A DNA stretch of 64,000 nt from Prorocentrum cordatum (Eukaryota; Sar; Dinophyceae; Prorocentrales; Prorocentraceae). The DNA lies in NCBI GenBank assembly GCA_963575745.1, contig CAUYUJ010014343.1, forward strand, positions 37,501 to 101,500. Reading direction: 5' to 3'. This document shows positions 39,432 to 47,514 of the stretch, one piece after another. The translations under genes were made by a program, and so were the position numbers. The notes beneath the pieces were generated by a model. It made no database searches. It saw only the letters and a list, made by a program, of their open reading frames with translations, and was not told the origin of the DNA. The first letter of the stretch is position 1. Each line of letters begins with the position of its first letter.

Positions 39432-39732
39432 TCAATTCTGCCGCCGACACCCTGCTCGAGCGATAGACTGCTCTGTCGACGGGAGCGCCTGCGCCGGAGC
39501 AGACGCAGACTTCAGACCCTCCCGGCGGCACGTCGGGGTGACGACTCTCCCGCCGCCGTGGGGCAGCCCAGGCGCCCCCGACGGCGGAGACGCGTGTTCT
39601 GTGCCGCCCGTCGTCGCCGGAAGACGCGTGCGAGACGACTGGCGGCCCCCCTCCCCCTCCCTGGGGTCCCACCGGAAGACGAGGAGGGGGGTGGGGGAGG
39701 ACATGCTGCTCTCCCGCAGACGCATCTGGTTG
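39432..39732 (-). CDS. exon-like frame bordered by family B element
   Basis: The minus frame starts at the B-element border with CAACCAG then MRLRESSMSSPTPLLVFRWD, TTGGTEHASPPSGAPGLPHG and SAPAQALPSTEQSIARAGCR, ending at a stop at 39432. Could be a 3' terminal exon. No family recognised. Confidence 0.3.
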
Positions 39733-39965
39733 AGCAGGCACCGACCAACCCGGCGTTCCTCCAAGCCTGCCACGAGATGTCCTCAGAACCCAACATGCTC
39801 TGAGAGCCACAGCAACGTTCTTAGACCACAAACCCGATGTGTTAAAACATGACAATCCCAGCCAGAAATGTTCTAAGAACGTTTCGTGCACCACGAAGGG
39901 TTCTCAGAACATTCTTTGGTAGGCCGATCGGCGAGCTAAGACGCGTCGCCACTGCTTGATCTGAG
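39733..39965. repeat. TIR element family B, copy 2
   Basis: TTGAGCAGGCACCGACCAAC at the left, AGACGCGTCGCCACTGCTTG at the right, inverted. Core AATGTTCTAAGAACGTTTCG, TTCTTTGGTAGG. Confidence 0.85.
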
Positions 39966-40045
39966 GCGCGAGCAGCTTCTTCTTCACATCTCGCGTCCTC
40001 AAATGGGTCTGCGCCAGATGCTCCCCGGCGCACCTCCCTGGCCTT

Positions 40046-40202
40046 AGGTCGGGCCTGCCCCCCACAGACGGATTTTGGACCAAAAACTCAAAATTGTCAA
40101 GACATGCGCCCGAAATTATCAAACATGGTAGAAAAATCGTCCCCAGACTATTTTTGACTATCTTTGAATATTCCCCCTGTAGAGGGACAGGCCCGACTTA
40201 AC
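40046..40202. repeat. TIR element family C, copy 5
   Basis: TTAGGTCGGGCCTGCCCCC at the left, CCCCTGTAGAGGGACAGGCC, CGACTTAA at the right. Flanked by CCTGGCC on both sides, a 7-bp direct repeat fitting a target duplication. Confidence 0.85.
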
Positions 40203-40207
40203 CCTGG

Positions 40208-40397
40208 CCCTCAGAGCCTCCGACGCCACTCCTCGTGGCCCCCGTCCTCGGGGGCCTCCACCGCAACCCGCAGACCGTCCCTCCCGGGGGGTCCCGGCGG
40301 GTCGGCGCACGGGAAGCCCCTCGAGTAGATCCACCGGTAGTTACCCCCGATGCCGCACTCGGCCAGCCTCCCGCCGGCGGCGAACCTGGAGGAACAG
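40208..40397 (-). CDS. exon-like frame after CCTCCAG acceptor
   Basis: Minus strand TTCCTCCAG then FAAGGRLAECGIGGNYRWIY, SRGFPCADPPG and LRVAVEAPEDGGHEEWRRRL, stop. It lies between family D/E elements and a family C element with a target duplication. The frame stops just before the C element, so either it is the gene's end or another phase is used. Confidence 0.3.
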
Positions 40398-40569
40398 AAC
40401 GCTGCTAAAACGGCCCTCCCAGAAGGAAAAAACAACTTCCCGGAATGAGGCGCGGCACGCGAAACAGTCAACGGGCTTCTTCCTCGGGCTTCTTCCTGGA
40501 GGGACGAAGACAACTTCCCGAATTTTAGCAGCCACGGATTTAGCAGCCCTTGCCCAGCTTCCGAACTGC

Positions 40570-40705
40570 ATGAACGTGCTTTCTCGGAGGCCCGCGCGGA
40601 TTTCTTGGATCGGCGGTGGACCCCCCTCCTTGGCGCGCGGAGCAAGCCAAGGGCGGCACCAGAGGCGCCGCCAGCCATTTTGTGTTCATGCAGTGCAGTT
40701 GTTCT
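40570..40705. repeat. TIR element family D, copy
   Basis: GCATGAACGTGCTTTCTCGG, AGGCCCGCGCGGATTTCTTG, core TTGGCGCGCGGAGCAAGCCA, right GCCATTTTGTGTTCATGC. Confidence 0.8.
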
Positions 40706-40921
40706 ACTTCCAGTCGGACGCCCGATAGGAGTACGAAGAGCTGAAACAAATGGTACGATACCCAAGACACATGTTGCCCAAAACCGACAGCGGCCGCTGT
40801 TGGGCAGGCGAGCTTGTGTCCTAAAAGGACAACAACCGCAACAACACCGACAGCGACTCCTGTTCAGAAGGAACATCTGATGCTGGACTTTGTGCCTATT
40901 GTTTTCGCACCCCGAAATGAA

Positions 40922-41143
40922 CTAGAGGCCTCCTAGATGGGGTCGGAGTAGATGGGGCCGGGGAATCGCGCCGCATCGGCGATATATCGGCGATGCACTG
41001 GCGATGCATCGCCGACGTGGGCGATGCATCGGCAACGTCGACGTGAAGGAAATCGGACTCCACATCGAGCCGCACCGGCGATGCGTCGGCGATGCAGCGC
41101 GATCCTTCGACCCCATCTACTCCGACCCCATCTGGGAGGCCTG
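40922..41143. repeat. TIR element family E, full copy
   Basis: The ends are long inverted repeats: AGGCCTCCTAGATGGGGTCG, GAGTAGATGGGG and CCCCATCTACTCCGACCCCA, TCTGGGAGGCCT. The core is built of GGCGATGCATCG palindromic words. Confidence 0.85.
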
Positions 41144-41159
41144 GAATATCCCTTTCGGC

Positions 41160-41335
41160 CCCCCGATTCTGGGGAGACCAAAGAGGTACCGATACCGCTG
41201 CTCCCAGGACCTCTCCCGGGGTGCGTTCTGACCAGGATCTCGATCGAGGCGAATCCGGCGGTGGCGACGAGGGCCTCGGAGGCACCCAAAAAGGAAAAAC
41301 GGGCGAAGGGGTAGCGGTAGGGGTACGTACCTCTT
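41160..41335. repeat. TIR element family A, copy
   Basis: GAGGTACCGATACCGCTGCT at the left, core GACCTCTCCCGGGGTGCGTT, CTGACCAGGATCTCGATCGA, GTGGCGACGAGGGCCTCGG, right GGGGTAGCGGTAGGGGTACG. About 80% identical to the intron at 44062-44234. Confidence 0.8.
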
Positions 41336-41350
41336 CTTCTTCTTCTTCTT

Positions 41351-41573
41351 GAGCAGAGACCGACCGTCCTGGCATTCCTATAGGCCTACCACGACATGTT
41401 CCTAAACACCCAGATATGTTCCAAGAACGAAAACCATGTTCTTAGAACGCAGAGCCGATGAACCAACAGCAAGACAAGTTCCAGCCAGAAATGTTCCACG
41501 AGCATTCCGTGCCAACCACCATCTTTGGTGGGCCTATAGACGAGCCGAGACGCTTCGCCACTGCTTGATCTTC
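41351..41573. repeat. TIR element family B, copy 3
   Basis: GAGCAGAGACCGACCGTCCT at the left, GAGACGCTTCGCCACTGCTT at the right. Same core as the other B copies. Confidence 0.85.
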
Positions 41574-41574
41574 T

Positions 41575-41850
41575 GAGACTCCAGAACCCTCCCACGTCGA
41601 CGGCGGAGGTGAGGATCAGGCCCTGGCCCGCCAGGCGCGCCGCCCCCACCGCCGCCTCCACCGCCGTGGCGTGCAGCGCGCCCAGGCCGCAGTTCCCGGG
41701 CCACGCTGCCGGCCCGCACCGCACGGCGTCCAGGGCGTCGCACTCCTCGTGGAAGTCGTCGTACGCGATGGCCGCCGCGGGTGTGGAGCGCTCCGCGAAG
41801 GAGGAGAAGGGGCAGACCTCACGAGCAGCGAGCATCCCAGAGATCCGAGG
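41575..41850 (-). CDS. exon-like segment of an extracellular-type protein
   Basis: Minus frame EVCPFSSFAERSTPAAAIAY, DDFHEECDALDAVRCGPAAW, PGNCGLGALHATAVEAAVGA, ARLAGQGLILTSAVDVGGFW. Five cysteines and ordinary composition. It lies between elements F and B. It may belong to the gene at 42.6-45.3 kb. Confidence 0.4.
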
Positions 41851-42010
41851 TCGTGATTTGCTCAATGCGGGGTCCCCGGAAGTCTCGACCCACTCCCTGG
41901 GACCGTCTTTTCATCCTGAGTAGTTTTGTTGACGGTCCCGAGGCCTGGCGAGGTCCCCTAGGGGCCGAAATTTACGAAAAACCTCCGTGCTGACTTTTTC
42001 AATGCGTTGG
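41850..42010. repeat. family F element, copy
   Basis: GGTCGTGATTTGCTCAATGC, GGAAGTCTCGACCCACTCCC, TGGGACCGTCTTTTCATCCT, right CCTCCGTGCTGACTTTTTCA, ATGCG. The two ends are direct rather than inverted repeats (TGATTTGCTCAATGCG and TGACTTTTTCAATGCG). Confidence 0.7.
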
Positions 42011-42099
42011 ATCTCTGGGATCGCCACATCCGCGCCCTCGCGGTCTGGGCTCCGGGGCGCGATCCCGCGGATACGCGGTCGCGCGGACGCGTGCCGCGA

Positions 42100-42388
42100 G
42101 AGGTATATCCGCGAGAGGGCGCCCCAGGCACAGGGGCCTTGCCCGCGAGGCCGCGGACACTGATGTGTTCCGCCCACGAAGACCAGAAAGTGCGTGGCGT
42201 TCCCCAGCTCAGTACCCGCGGGGACGGCGAGCGCGGTGGTGGACGCCCCGGCGACCGATGCCAGCAAAGCCCGATCCGTGCCATTCTCGTCTCCAGCCAG
42301 ATAGACCGAGTAGCCGGCGACCGCCGACAGGTCGCCCTCCGCGCGCCACGACAGCCGCCCGCCCACCAGGCCGTCCCTGGTGTCCTCT
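42100..42388 (-). CDS. exon with a further fibronectin-III-like repeat
   Basis: Minus frame DPQEDTRDGLVGGRLSWRAE, GDLSAVAGYSVYLAGDENGT, DRALLASVAGASTTALAVPA, GTELGNATHFLVFVGG. It repeats the module of the neighbouring exons (GLxGGxLxW, YxVYLAxDxxGxxR, VPAxTxLxxxTHxLVF), so it should be the next exon of the same gene. Its join to the exon ending near 42630 is not resolved: the phases do not fit any GA/GC/GT donor I tried, so a small frameshift or unusual border is possible. Confidence 0.6.
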
Positions 42389-42389
42389 T

Positions 42390-42628
42390 GGGGATCTTCT
42401 GACCCGGGTCAATCCAGGCCCGGGTCAGCAGGAAACCAAAAAACTGCAATGCAGGAAAAAAAACTGCAACGCAGGTCTTCGCAAACCCGGGTCAGCCAAT
42501 GTGCGCGGCCGCCTCGCGGCCACGAGCGGCTCGCTGACCCGGGTCAGCCAGAGGGGGTCTTCGCAGGATCCTGCAGTATCTGGCGCCCTGGCTGACCCCC
42601 GTTTGCGTTGACCCCCGTCTCAAGGCTC
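42390..42628. repeat. family G element in intron (CTGACCCGGGTCAG)
   Basis: CTGACCCGGGTCAATCCAGG, CCCGGGTCAGCAGG, CTGACCCGGGTCAGCCAGAG, GCAGGATCCTGCAGTATCTG. Several self-complementary words. Lies between two exons of the repeat-domain gene; related to 18236-18535. Confidence 0.6.
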
Positions 42629-42629
42629 C

Positions 42630-42782
42630 CGATCCTCGTCCACGAACGAGGGCGCGGCAGCGGACGCCACGGTGTCGCTGGGCACCGCCAGCGCTGCAGG
42701 GACGGAGATCTCCTGCAGCCACGACTGCGGGTAGACCAGGATGTGCGTCCACGGCAGGTAGGACGTCGGGTCCGAGACGCTG
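42630..42782 (-). CDS. exon 5 of model
   Basis: SSVSDPTSYLPWTHILVYPQ, SWLQEISVPAALAVPSDTVA, SAAAPSFVDED: the second half of an FN3-like module (THxLVY...) and the start of the next (FVDED). The 3' border is unresolved; TGA follows 15 bp after the expected border. Confidence 0.7.
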
Positions 42783-45322
42783 CTGGGGGTAGGTCGGGCA
42801 TGTCCCCCTACAGGCGGATCTTCGGGGGCAAGGATAGCCAAAGAGTGCCCAAGAACAGTTGGACAATTATAGAGGAGCATCGCCCCGAGACTATTTTTGT
42901 GGACTAGTCTTGAACATTCCTCCTGTAGGAGGGACATGTTCGACTGAACGCCTGGGGCTCGCCCAGCGGAAGGCCACGTGCCGCTCGCCGCCGGCCGCCC
43001 AGATCCACGCCGCCGCGGGGTCCGACGCCAGCGTCGCCGGCCCACTCGCCGCACAGGGGCTGGCCCAGCCGCTGCCGCCGCCCTGGCGGTGGTCGCTGCC
43101 CAGGGCTGCCGCCGAGCCGAGCGCCTCCCAGGAGCCGTCGCCGCTGGTGAGGCCGTCGCTGCAAGAGAGCTGGAAGCCGGCGAGCCTGTGGAGGGACCAA
43201 AAAACACACAGACAAAGCCTTTTGGAGGTCCGCGCGGATTTCTTGGATCCGTTGAGCAGGGACCGACCGTCCCAGCATTCCTATAGTCCTACCACGAAAT
43301 GCTCTTAGAACCCAAACATGCTCTAATAACAAAAACCATGTCCTTAGAGCATAGATCCGATCGGTTAAAACGAAACAATGTCAACCAGAAATGTTCTAAA
43401 AACATTTCGTGGAAACCACAAAAGGTTCCTAGAACTTTGTTTGGTAGGGCGATAGGCGAGCCAGGACGCTTCGCCACTGCTTGGATACGCGCGGGACACC
43501 TCTCCCCGGCGCGCGGAGCGCGCCAGGGGCGGCGCCAGAGGCGCTGGCAGGGTGGCCCAGCGCCGATCCAAGACATCCGCGGGGAACGCCAGAAGTTTAT
43601 GTTCATGCGGTTCTGTTCCTCTTCGGCAGCCGGCAGAAGTCCAGGGAAGACCCCGCGCGATCGCCGCGGCCCGAGATGACCAGGTACGCAGACGGCACCT
43701 CGACGAACGACAGGCGCTTGGTGCTGGACCATTCGCCCAGGACGCCGGAGACGCTTGCCGTGACGTCCTGGCCGTTGTAGTACACGCTGGTCACAGCATC
43801 TGCCAGAGTGAAGTCGCAGGTGATGGTCTTCACCGGATCGGACGAGTAGACGGACGTGTCGGAGGGCACGTCGAACTGCGTGGTGCCCGAGGTGCCCGCC
43901 TGGCTAAGCCACGCGCCCACCTGCTGGCCCACCTGCGCCCGCTGCTCGCCCGAGGGCCCCATGGCGAGGTAGACGTTGAAGGCCTGGATGCGCCTCGCGT
44001 GCTGGAAGTTCGCTGGCAGGGCCCAGGTCAGGGTCCCGCCCAGCTCCTCCCCGTCAAGATCCTGGGGAGGCCGGGAGGTACAGGTACCGCTACTCCCTGG
44101 ACCTCTCCCGGGGTGCGCTCTGACCAGGATTTCGAGGCGGATCCAGCGGTGACGACGAGGGCCTCCCAGGAGGCCCGAAAAGGGGAAAACGAGCCAGTGG
44201 TAGCGGCATGGGTATCTTTTCCTGCTCTGAGATCCAGGTCTTCGAAGGCGAGGGCGGAGACGGACGCAGACGTGTCGTCGATGAGCAGGGACTCCGTCGT
44301 GCTCTTCTCCGCGATGGCGGACGCCGGGTACACGAGCACGTGCGTGAAGCTGGCCAGGGCCGTGTCCGCGGGCACGAGGAAGCTCCTCGCGCCGAGGGCG
44401 GGGAGGGTCGCCAGGTGGAGGCGGCCCGCGCCGCTCGCGCCCTCGGCCAAGTAGACGTTGTACTCCTGAGGGGGCCACGTGCGAACCCTGCCCCGATCCC
44501 CCACGATTTCGGAGGGGGGAGGGGGGGGTTTCGCTTCGCTCGGGAGCTCCCGAACAAAGTGAACCCAACCCTCCCCCTCAGAAATCGTGGGGGGTAGGGG
44601 TAGGGTTCGCACGTGGCCCCCGAACTCCGTGACGGACACCGTGTCCAGGGGGCTGCCCCAGGAGACCGTCCCGCCGAGCTGCCCCGCGTCCAGGTCGAAG
44701 TCCGTGAAGGCGACGAATGCCACCGGGGAGTGCCTGTCCAGCGTGTCGAGCCCCACGCCCAGGGCCTCGGACAGCGACGATGCCCTCGGCAACGACTGCT
44801 CCATCTCCACGGCCACGTCTCCCGTCAGGCCCGTGGCCACCGAGACCACGTACACAAGCACGTGCGTGAAACCCGCGGTGGACGTCTCTGCCGGTATCGT
44901 CAGATTGTTGTCGCCGAAGGGCACGTCGGGAAGCAGCTGCAACCGATTCCCTCCGAATTCGTCCGCGGCCAGGTAGACCCGATACGCAGTCAGGCTCAAA
45001 CTTGTTGGATCGTTGCTCCATGTGATCACGCCGCCGATCTCGCTGGCGTCCAGATCCTGGTCGACGAAAACCACGTCGTGGACCCGAAAATACAAATCCA
45101 TTATCACCTCTGGGAAGATGACAGTGTCCCCCTCCGCGGTGTGCGTAAAGACCAACAGGTAGGTGAAGTTGAGGGTAGAGTTGCCGAGATGGGTATCTTG
45201 TGGCACAATGAACGAGTTCACGTCGGCGGTAGTGTTGCCGATGTAAATTGTCTCTCCTGCTCCATCCTCGTCGACGGCAAGATAGACCTCTGAAGCATAA
45301 GATGCATCCACCACGCCCCAAT
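42630..45322 (-). CDS. fibronectin-III-like repeat protein, five-exon model
   Basis: Secreted or surface-type protein of unknown function built of 95-110-residue modules: FxDxDLDxxELGGxxxW, then YxVYLAxDxxGxxR, VPAxTxLxxxTHVLVY. Such modules are known from many dinoflagellate predicted proteins. Exons (minus): 45322-44628, 44465-44235, 44061-43625, 43185-42952, 42782 to about 42630. Exon phases agree at every join (231 codons plus two bases; 77 codons; 145 codons plus two bases; one base plus 77 codons plus two bases), which strongly supports the model. At least four modules are visible, with a different module (about 43.85-43.0 kb) containing ITCDFTLADAVTSVYYNGQD and DPAAAWIWAAGGERHVAFRW. 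Every intron is a TIR element. The first and last exons of the gene are not identified. Confidence 0.75.
42783..42951 (-). mobile_element. intron 4: 169-bp GC-AG intron, TIR element family C
   Basis: Family C element (TAGGTCGGGCATGTCCCCCT at one end, CCTCCTGTAGGAGGGACATG, TTCGACTGA at the other). CCCCAG stands on both sides, a 6-bp target duplication that supplies both the exon end and the acceptor. Splicing CCCCAG|GCGTTC to CCCCCAG|CAGCG gives FRWASPSSVSDPTSYLPW in frame. Confidence 0.85.
42952..43185 (-). CDS. exon 4 of model
   Basis: LAGFQLSCSDGLTSGDGSWE, ALGSAAALGSDHRQGGGSGW, ASPCAASGPATLASDPAAAW, IWAAGGERHVAFRWASP. A Trp-rich module with two cysteines; the WIWA...VAFRW ending resembles the end of an extracellular beta-sandwich module (inference). 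One base enters and two bases leave, consistent with both neighbours. Confidence 0.75.
43186..43624 (-). mobile_element. intron 3: 439-bp GA-AG intron, family D element with family B nested inside
   Basis: Begins GAAGAGGAACAGAACC, the outer end of family D, and ends CCCTCCACAG. Family D sequence (AACATAAACTTCTGGCG, GATGTCTTGGATCGGCG, GGCGCGCTCCGCGCGCC) is interrupted at TTGGAT by a whole family B element (about 43254-43480), TTGGAT being present on both sides. The other D end (GGAGGTCCGCGCGGATTTCT) follows at 43226. Splicing gives FCRLPLAGFQLSCSDG in frame. Confidence 0.8.
43625..44061 (-). CDS. exon 3 of model
   Basis: Codes DLDGEELGGTLTWALPANFQ, RRIQAFNVYLAMGPSGEQR, QFDVPSDTSVYSSDPVKTIT, CDFTLADAVTSVYYNGQDVT, ASVSGVLGEWSSTKRLSFVE, VPSAYLVISGRGDRAG and SSLDFCRLP. 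The second half departs from the FN3-like module and resembles a beta-sandwich domain seen in other dinoflagellate surface proteins (inference). Confidence 0.8.
44062..44234 (-). mobile_element. intron 2: 173-bp GA-AG intron, TIR element family A
   Basis: Plus-strand ends GGTACAGGTACCGCTACTCC and GTAGCGGCATGGGTATC are imperfect inverted repeats. GGATCT (minus) flanks both sides. Splicing CTG|GATCTCAG to CCCCAG|GATCTT gives FEDLDLDGEELGGTLTW, the module consensus. Six other family A copies lie at 17.3, 17.8, 19.2, 33.0, 41.2 and (fragment) 63.1 kb. Confidence 0.85.
44235..44465 (-). CDS. exon 2 of model
   Basis: 77 codons, phase 0 at both ends: EYNVYLAEGASGAGRLHLAT, LPALGARSFLVPADTALASF, THVLVYPASAIAEKSTTES, LLIDDTSASVSALAFEDL. 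This is the second half of one module and the start of the next. Confidence 0.8.
44466..44627 (-). mobile_element. intron 1: 162-bp GA-AG intron made of a TIR element
   Basis: The ends are an inverted repeat of about 25 bp: GGGGGCCACGTGCGAACCCT on both strands, continuing CCCC.ATCCCCCACGATTTC against GAAATCGTGGGGGGTAGGGG. GGAGT (minus) stands on both sides, a 5-bp target duplication. Splicing ACG|GAGTTC to CTCAG|GAGTAC restores VSVTEYNVYLAEG, matching the module consensus. Confidence 0.85.
44628..45322 (-). CDS. exon 1 of model: two and a half FN3-like modules
   Basis: After acceptor GCTGAG it codes DWGVVDASYASEVYLAVDED, FVDQDLDASEIGGVITWSND, LTAYRVYLAADEFGGNR, TIPAETSTAGFTHVLVYVVS and FDLDAGQLGGTVSWGSPLD, ending VSVTE. 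Exon length is 695 bp; it ends in phase 0 at 44628. Upstream lies a (CCT)n tract, so further exons are beyond 45.6 kb or missing. Confidence 0.75.
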
Positions 45323-45324
45323 CT

Positions 45325-45620
45325 CAGCAATGTGTGTATCCTCCTCCTCTTCCTCCTCCTCGTCCTCCTCCTCCTCCTTCTCCTTCTCCTCCTCCTCCTC
45401 TTACTGCTGGTAGTTCTGAGGGGGGGAGGGTGGCGGAGAAGGAAGAAAGGGGGCGATGAGGCGAGGGGGCAGGACATAGGGAAGGCGGTGAGGCGAAGAG
45501 GCAGGAGGGGAAGGGAGGCGGGAGAGAAGAGAGAGGAGGCAGCGGGGGGAGGGAGGGGAGGTAGGGAGGGAGAAGGGACCTGCTTGAGGGAGGGAGAGAG
45601 GGGGGGGGAAATCCGCCGAT
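45325..45620. repeat. (CCT)n then G/A-rich low complexity
   Basis: CTCCTCCTCC at 45340-45408, then GGGGGGAGGG-type sequence to 45610. Upstream side of exon 1 of the repeat-domain gene. Confidence 0.8.
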
Positions 45621-45754
45621 CCGGCGTGTGAGTTTCAAGGAGTCTCAGCTACAGCCTCGAGGCTGAGCCTCAGCCTCTGGGGGGGTTGCCGGGGTGGCTC
45701 TGCCGGGGAAGGGGGGATGGGGGGGGGGTGCGAGTTTCCGGCGGATGCGGGGTG

Positions 45755-45975
45755 TTTGGCGATTTTACAGAGGGGCCCTCTGTAGATGCGCTCAAGGGGC
45801 AACGCAATTCAGGCCCCCGCGGGATTGGCGTTTTTACAGAGGGGCCCTCTGTAGATGCGCTCAATGGGGGGCGCGGGATTTGCGATTTTACAGAGGGGCC
45901 CTCTGTAGATGCGCTCAAGGAGGGGCGGGGGAATTGCGATTTTACAGAGGGCCCCTCTGTAGACGCGCTCAAGGC
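45755..45975. repeat. four palindrome-bearing direct repeats
   Basis: Four copies (about 45760, 45828, 45883 and 45936) of GATTTTACAGAGGGGCCCTC, TGTAGATGCGCTCAA. Each contains TACAGAGGG-G-CCCTCTGTA, a palindrome. The 20-33 bp between repeats differ. No protein-coding sense. Confidence 0.85.
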
Positions 45976-46134
45976 CTGCCGGCAGACGCATAGAACCATT
46001 GGATTTCCGCGGCTGGCAATGAAACCGTCGCAGCGCGCTTTCTCAGAGAAACCCAACGTTTTAGGGTAAGTTTCAAGCAAAACCGGTGGTTTCCCCATAA
46101 TGTCTGCGTCTGGAGAATAACCCCGAGCGACCCG

Positions 46135-46260
46135 GATCGGCGGCACTGGCCGAAGGCCACTACAATAGCGAGGAGCAGGAGGAGGAGGAGGGCCAAGGAA
46201 CTGGGGGAGAAGCAGGAGGTGGAGGAGGTGAGGAGGGAGGGGGCCAGGGAGGAATATACA
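46135..46260. repeat. GGAGGAGG-rich purine tract
   Basis: GCAGGAGGAGGAGGAGGGCC and similar; low complexity, no gene. Confidence 0.6.
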
Positions 46261-46434
46261 AGATTGGTGCGCCCGCGCCGCGTCTGACATCCGAACTGCT
46301 CCCTGGCAGGCCCGGCCCACTGTGCCCGCGCTGTTCCATCCATGCCAGCCCTGCTCCGGGTCGCCAGCGCCCGAGAGATCTGAGCCCCTTGAGTGGCGTG
46401 TGCAGCGCGAGGGGGGCAGGGGCCAGGCCAGAGG

Positions 46435-46755
46435 GAGCGAGGGAGGAAGGGGAGGAGGAGGAGGAGGAGGAGGAGGAGGAGGAGGAGGAGGAGGAGGAGG
46501 AGAAGATGGAGGACGAGGAGGAGGAGGAGAAGGAGGAGGAGGAGAAGGAGGAGGAGGAGGAGGAGGAGATGGAGGACGGGGAGGGGGAGGACGAGGAGGA
46601 AGAGAGGAGGAGGAGGAGGACGAGGAGGGGAGGAGGAGGAGATGGAGGAGGGCAGGCCAGCAGGATGGGGGAGGACCAGCGGGAGAAGAGCACGAGGAGA
46701 ATGAGGAGGAGAACGAGGACGAGGAGGACGAGGAGGAGGAGGAGGATGTACCCCC
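46435..46755. repeat. (GAG)n low complexity
   Basis: About 320 bp of GGAGGAGGA with GATGGAGGACG interruptions. Glu/Gly frames are artefacts. Confidence 0.9.
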
Positions 46756-46769
46756 TAAGGGATAAACAT

Positions 46770-47460
46770 CGCTTCGTCGTTAGAGCCGTCAGCCTCCCCT
46801 TTCGCGCGCGGCCAGCCGACAGCGGAGGGCCTCGAGCCCAAGGAGCACGGCGCTCCTCGGGCCGAAGAGGAGGGGGCCAAGGACCAAGGAGGACGCCTGG
46901 GAGGAGGGGGGAGAGGAAGAGGCGCGGAGAGCCTGGCGGAACCGCGGGTCGGGACCGCAGGAGGAGGAGGAGAAGAGGGAAGAGGAGGAGGAAAAGGAGG
47001 ACGACAGCCACGGAAAATCAACGACGACGACGATGACAAGCGCCGCGGGGCCGCCGCCTGGTCTGGGGGTGGTCGGGCGCGCGGGTCCTCGGAGCCCCTC
47101 GTCGGGAGGCCGCGGCACCGCTGCACCCCACCGGGAGAGGCCGCGCACGCACGGGCTCCGCACCGGGGAAGACATGGGAGCATCCTTCACACTGTGGTGG
47201 CAACTGGACAAGCGCGCTCCGCTACCCGCAAAGTAACTATTCGCAGGCGGAACGCGCCCAGTGAGTAACGGGTGGGCAGGAGTGCGGCCGGCGCCGAGGC
47301 CAGAGCGTCCTTCGAGACGGACGATGACGATCGCAGTGCAAACACACACACACACACACAAACACAGGACACACCAGAAAACGTTCCGATCGTATACAAA
47401 AACACGATCGCCGACCCAAGAGGGCCACAGGGTTGCTAAAATCGCCTGCAAGAGGCCGAT
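46770..47460. other. unassigned GC-rich stretch with (CA)n
   Basis: GC-rich sequence with GGAGGAGG at 46960-47000 and ACACACACACACACACA at 47340-47361. Frames are Arg/Gly or Ser-rich; no convincing exon. Confidence 0.35.
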
Positions 47461-47514
47461 AACATAATTAGGTCAATTCTATCATTACACTTGGGCTGCT
47501 GAAATAAGGCAAGA

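Noticed and set aside
45755-45975. CRISPR-like array (four direct repeats with unequal spacers)
   Set aside because: Only four repeats, spacers vary in length, no cas genes, and everything else in the window is eukaryotic.
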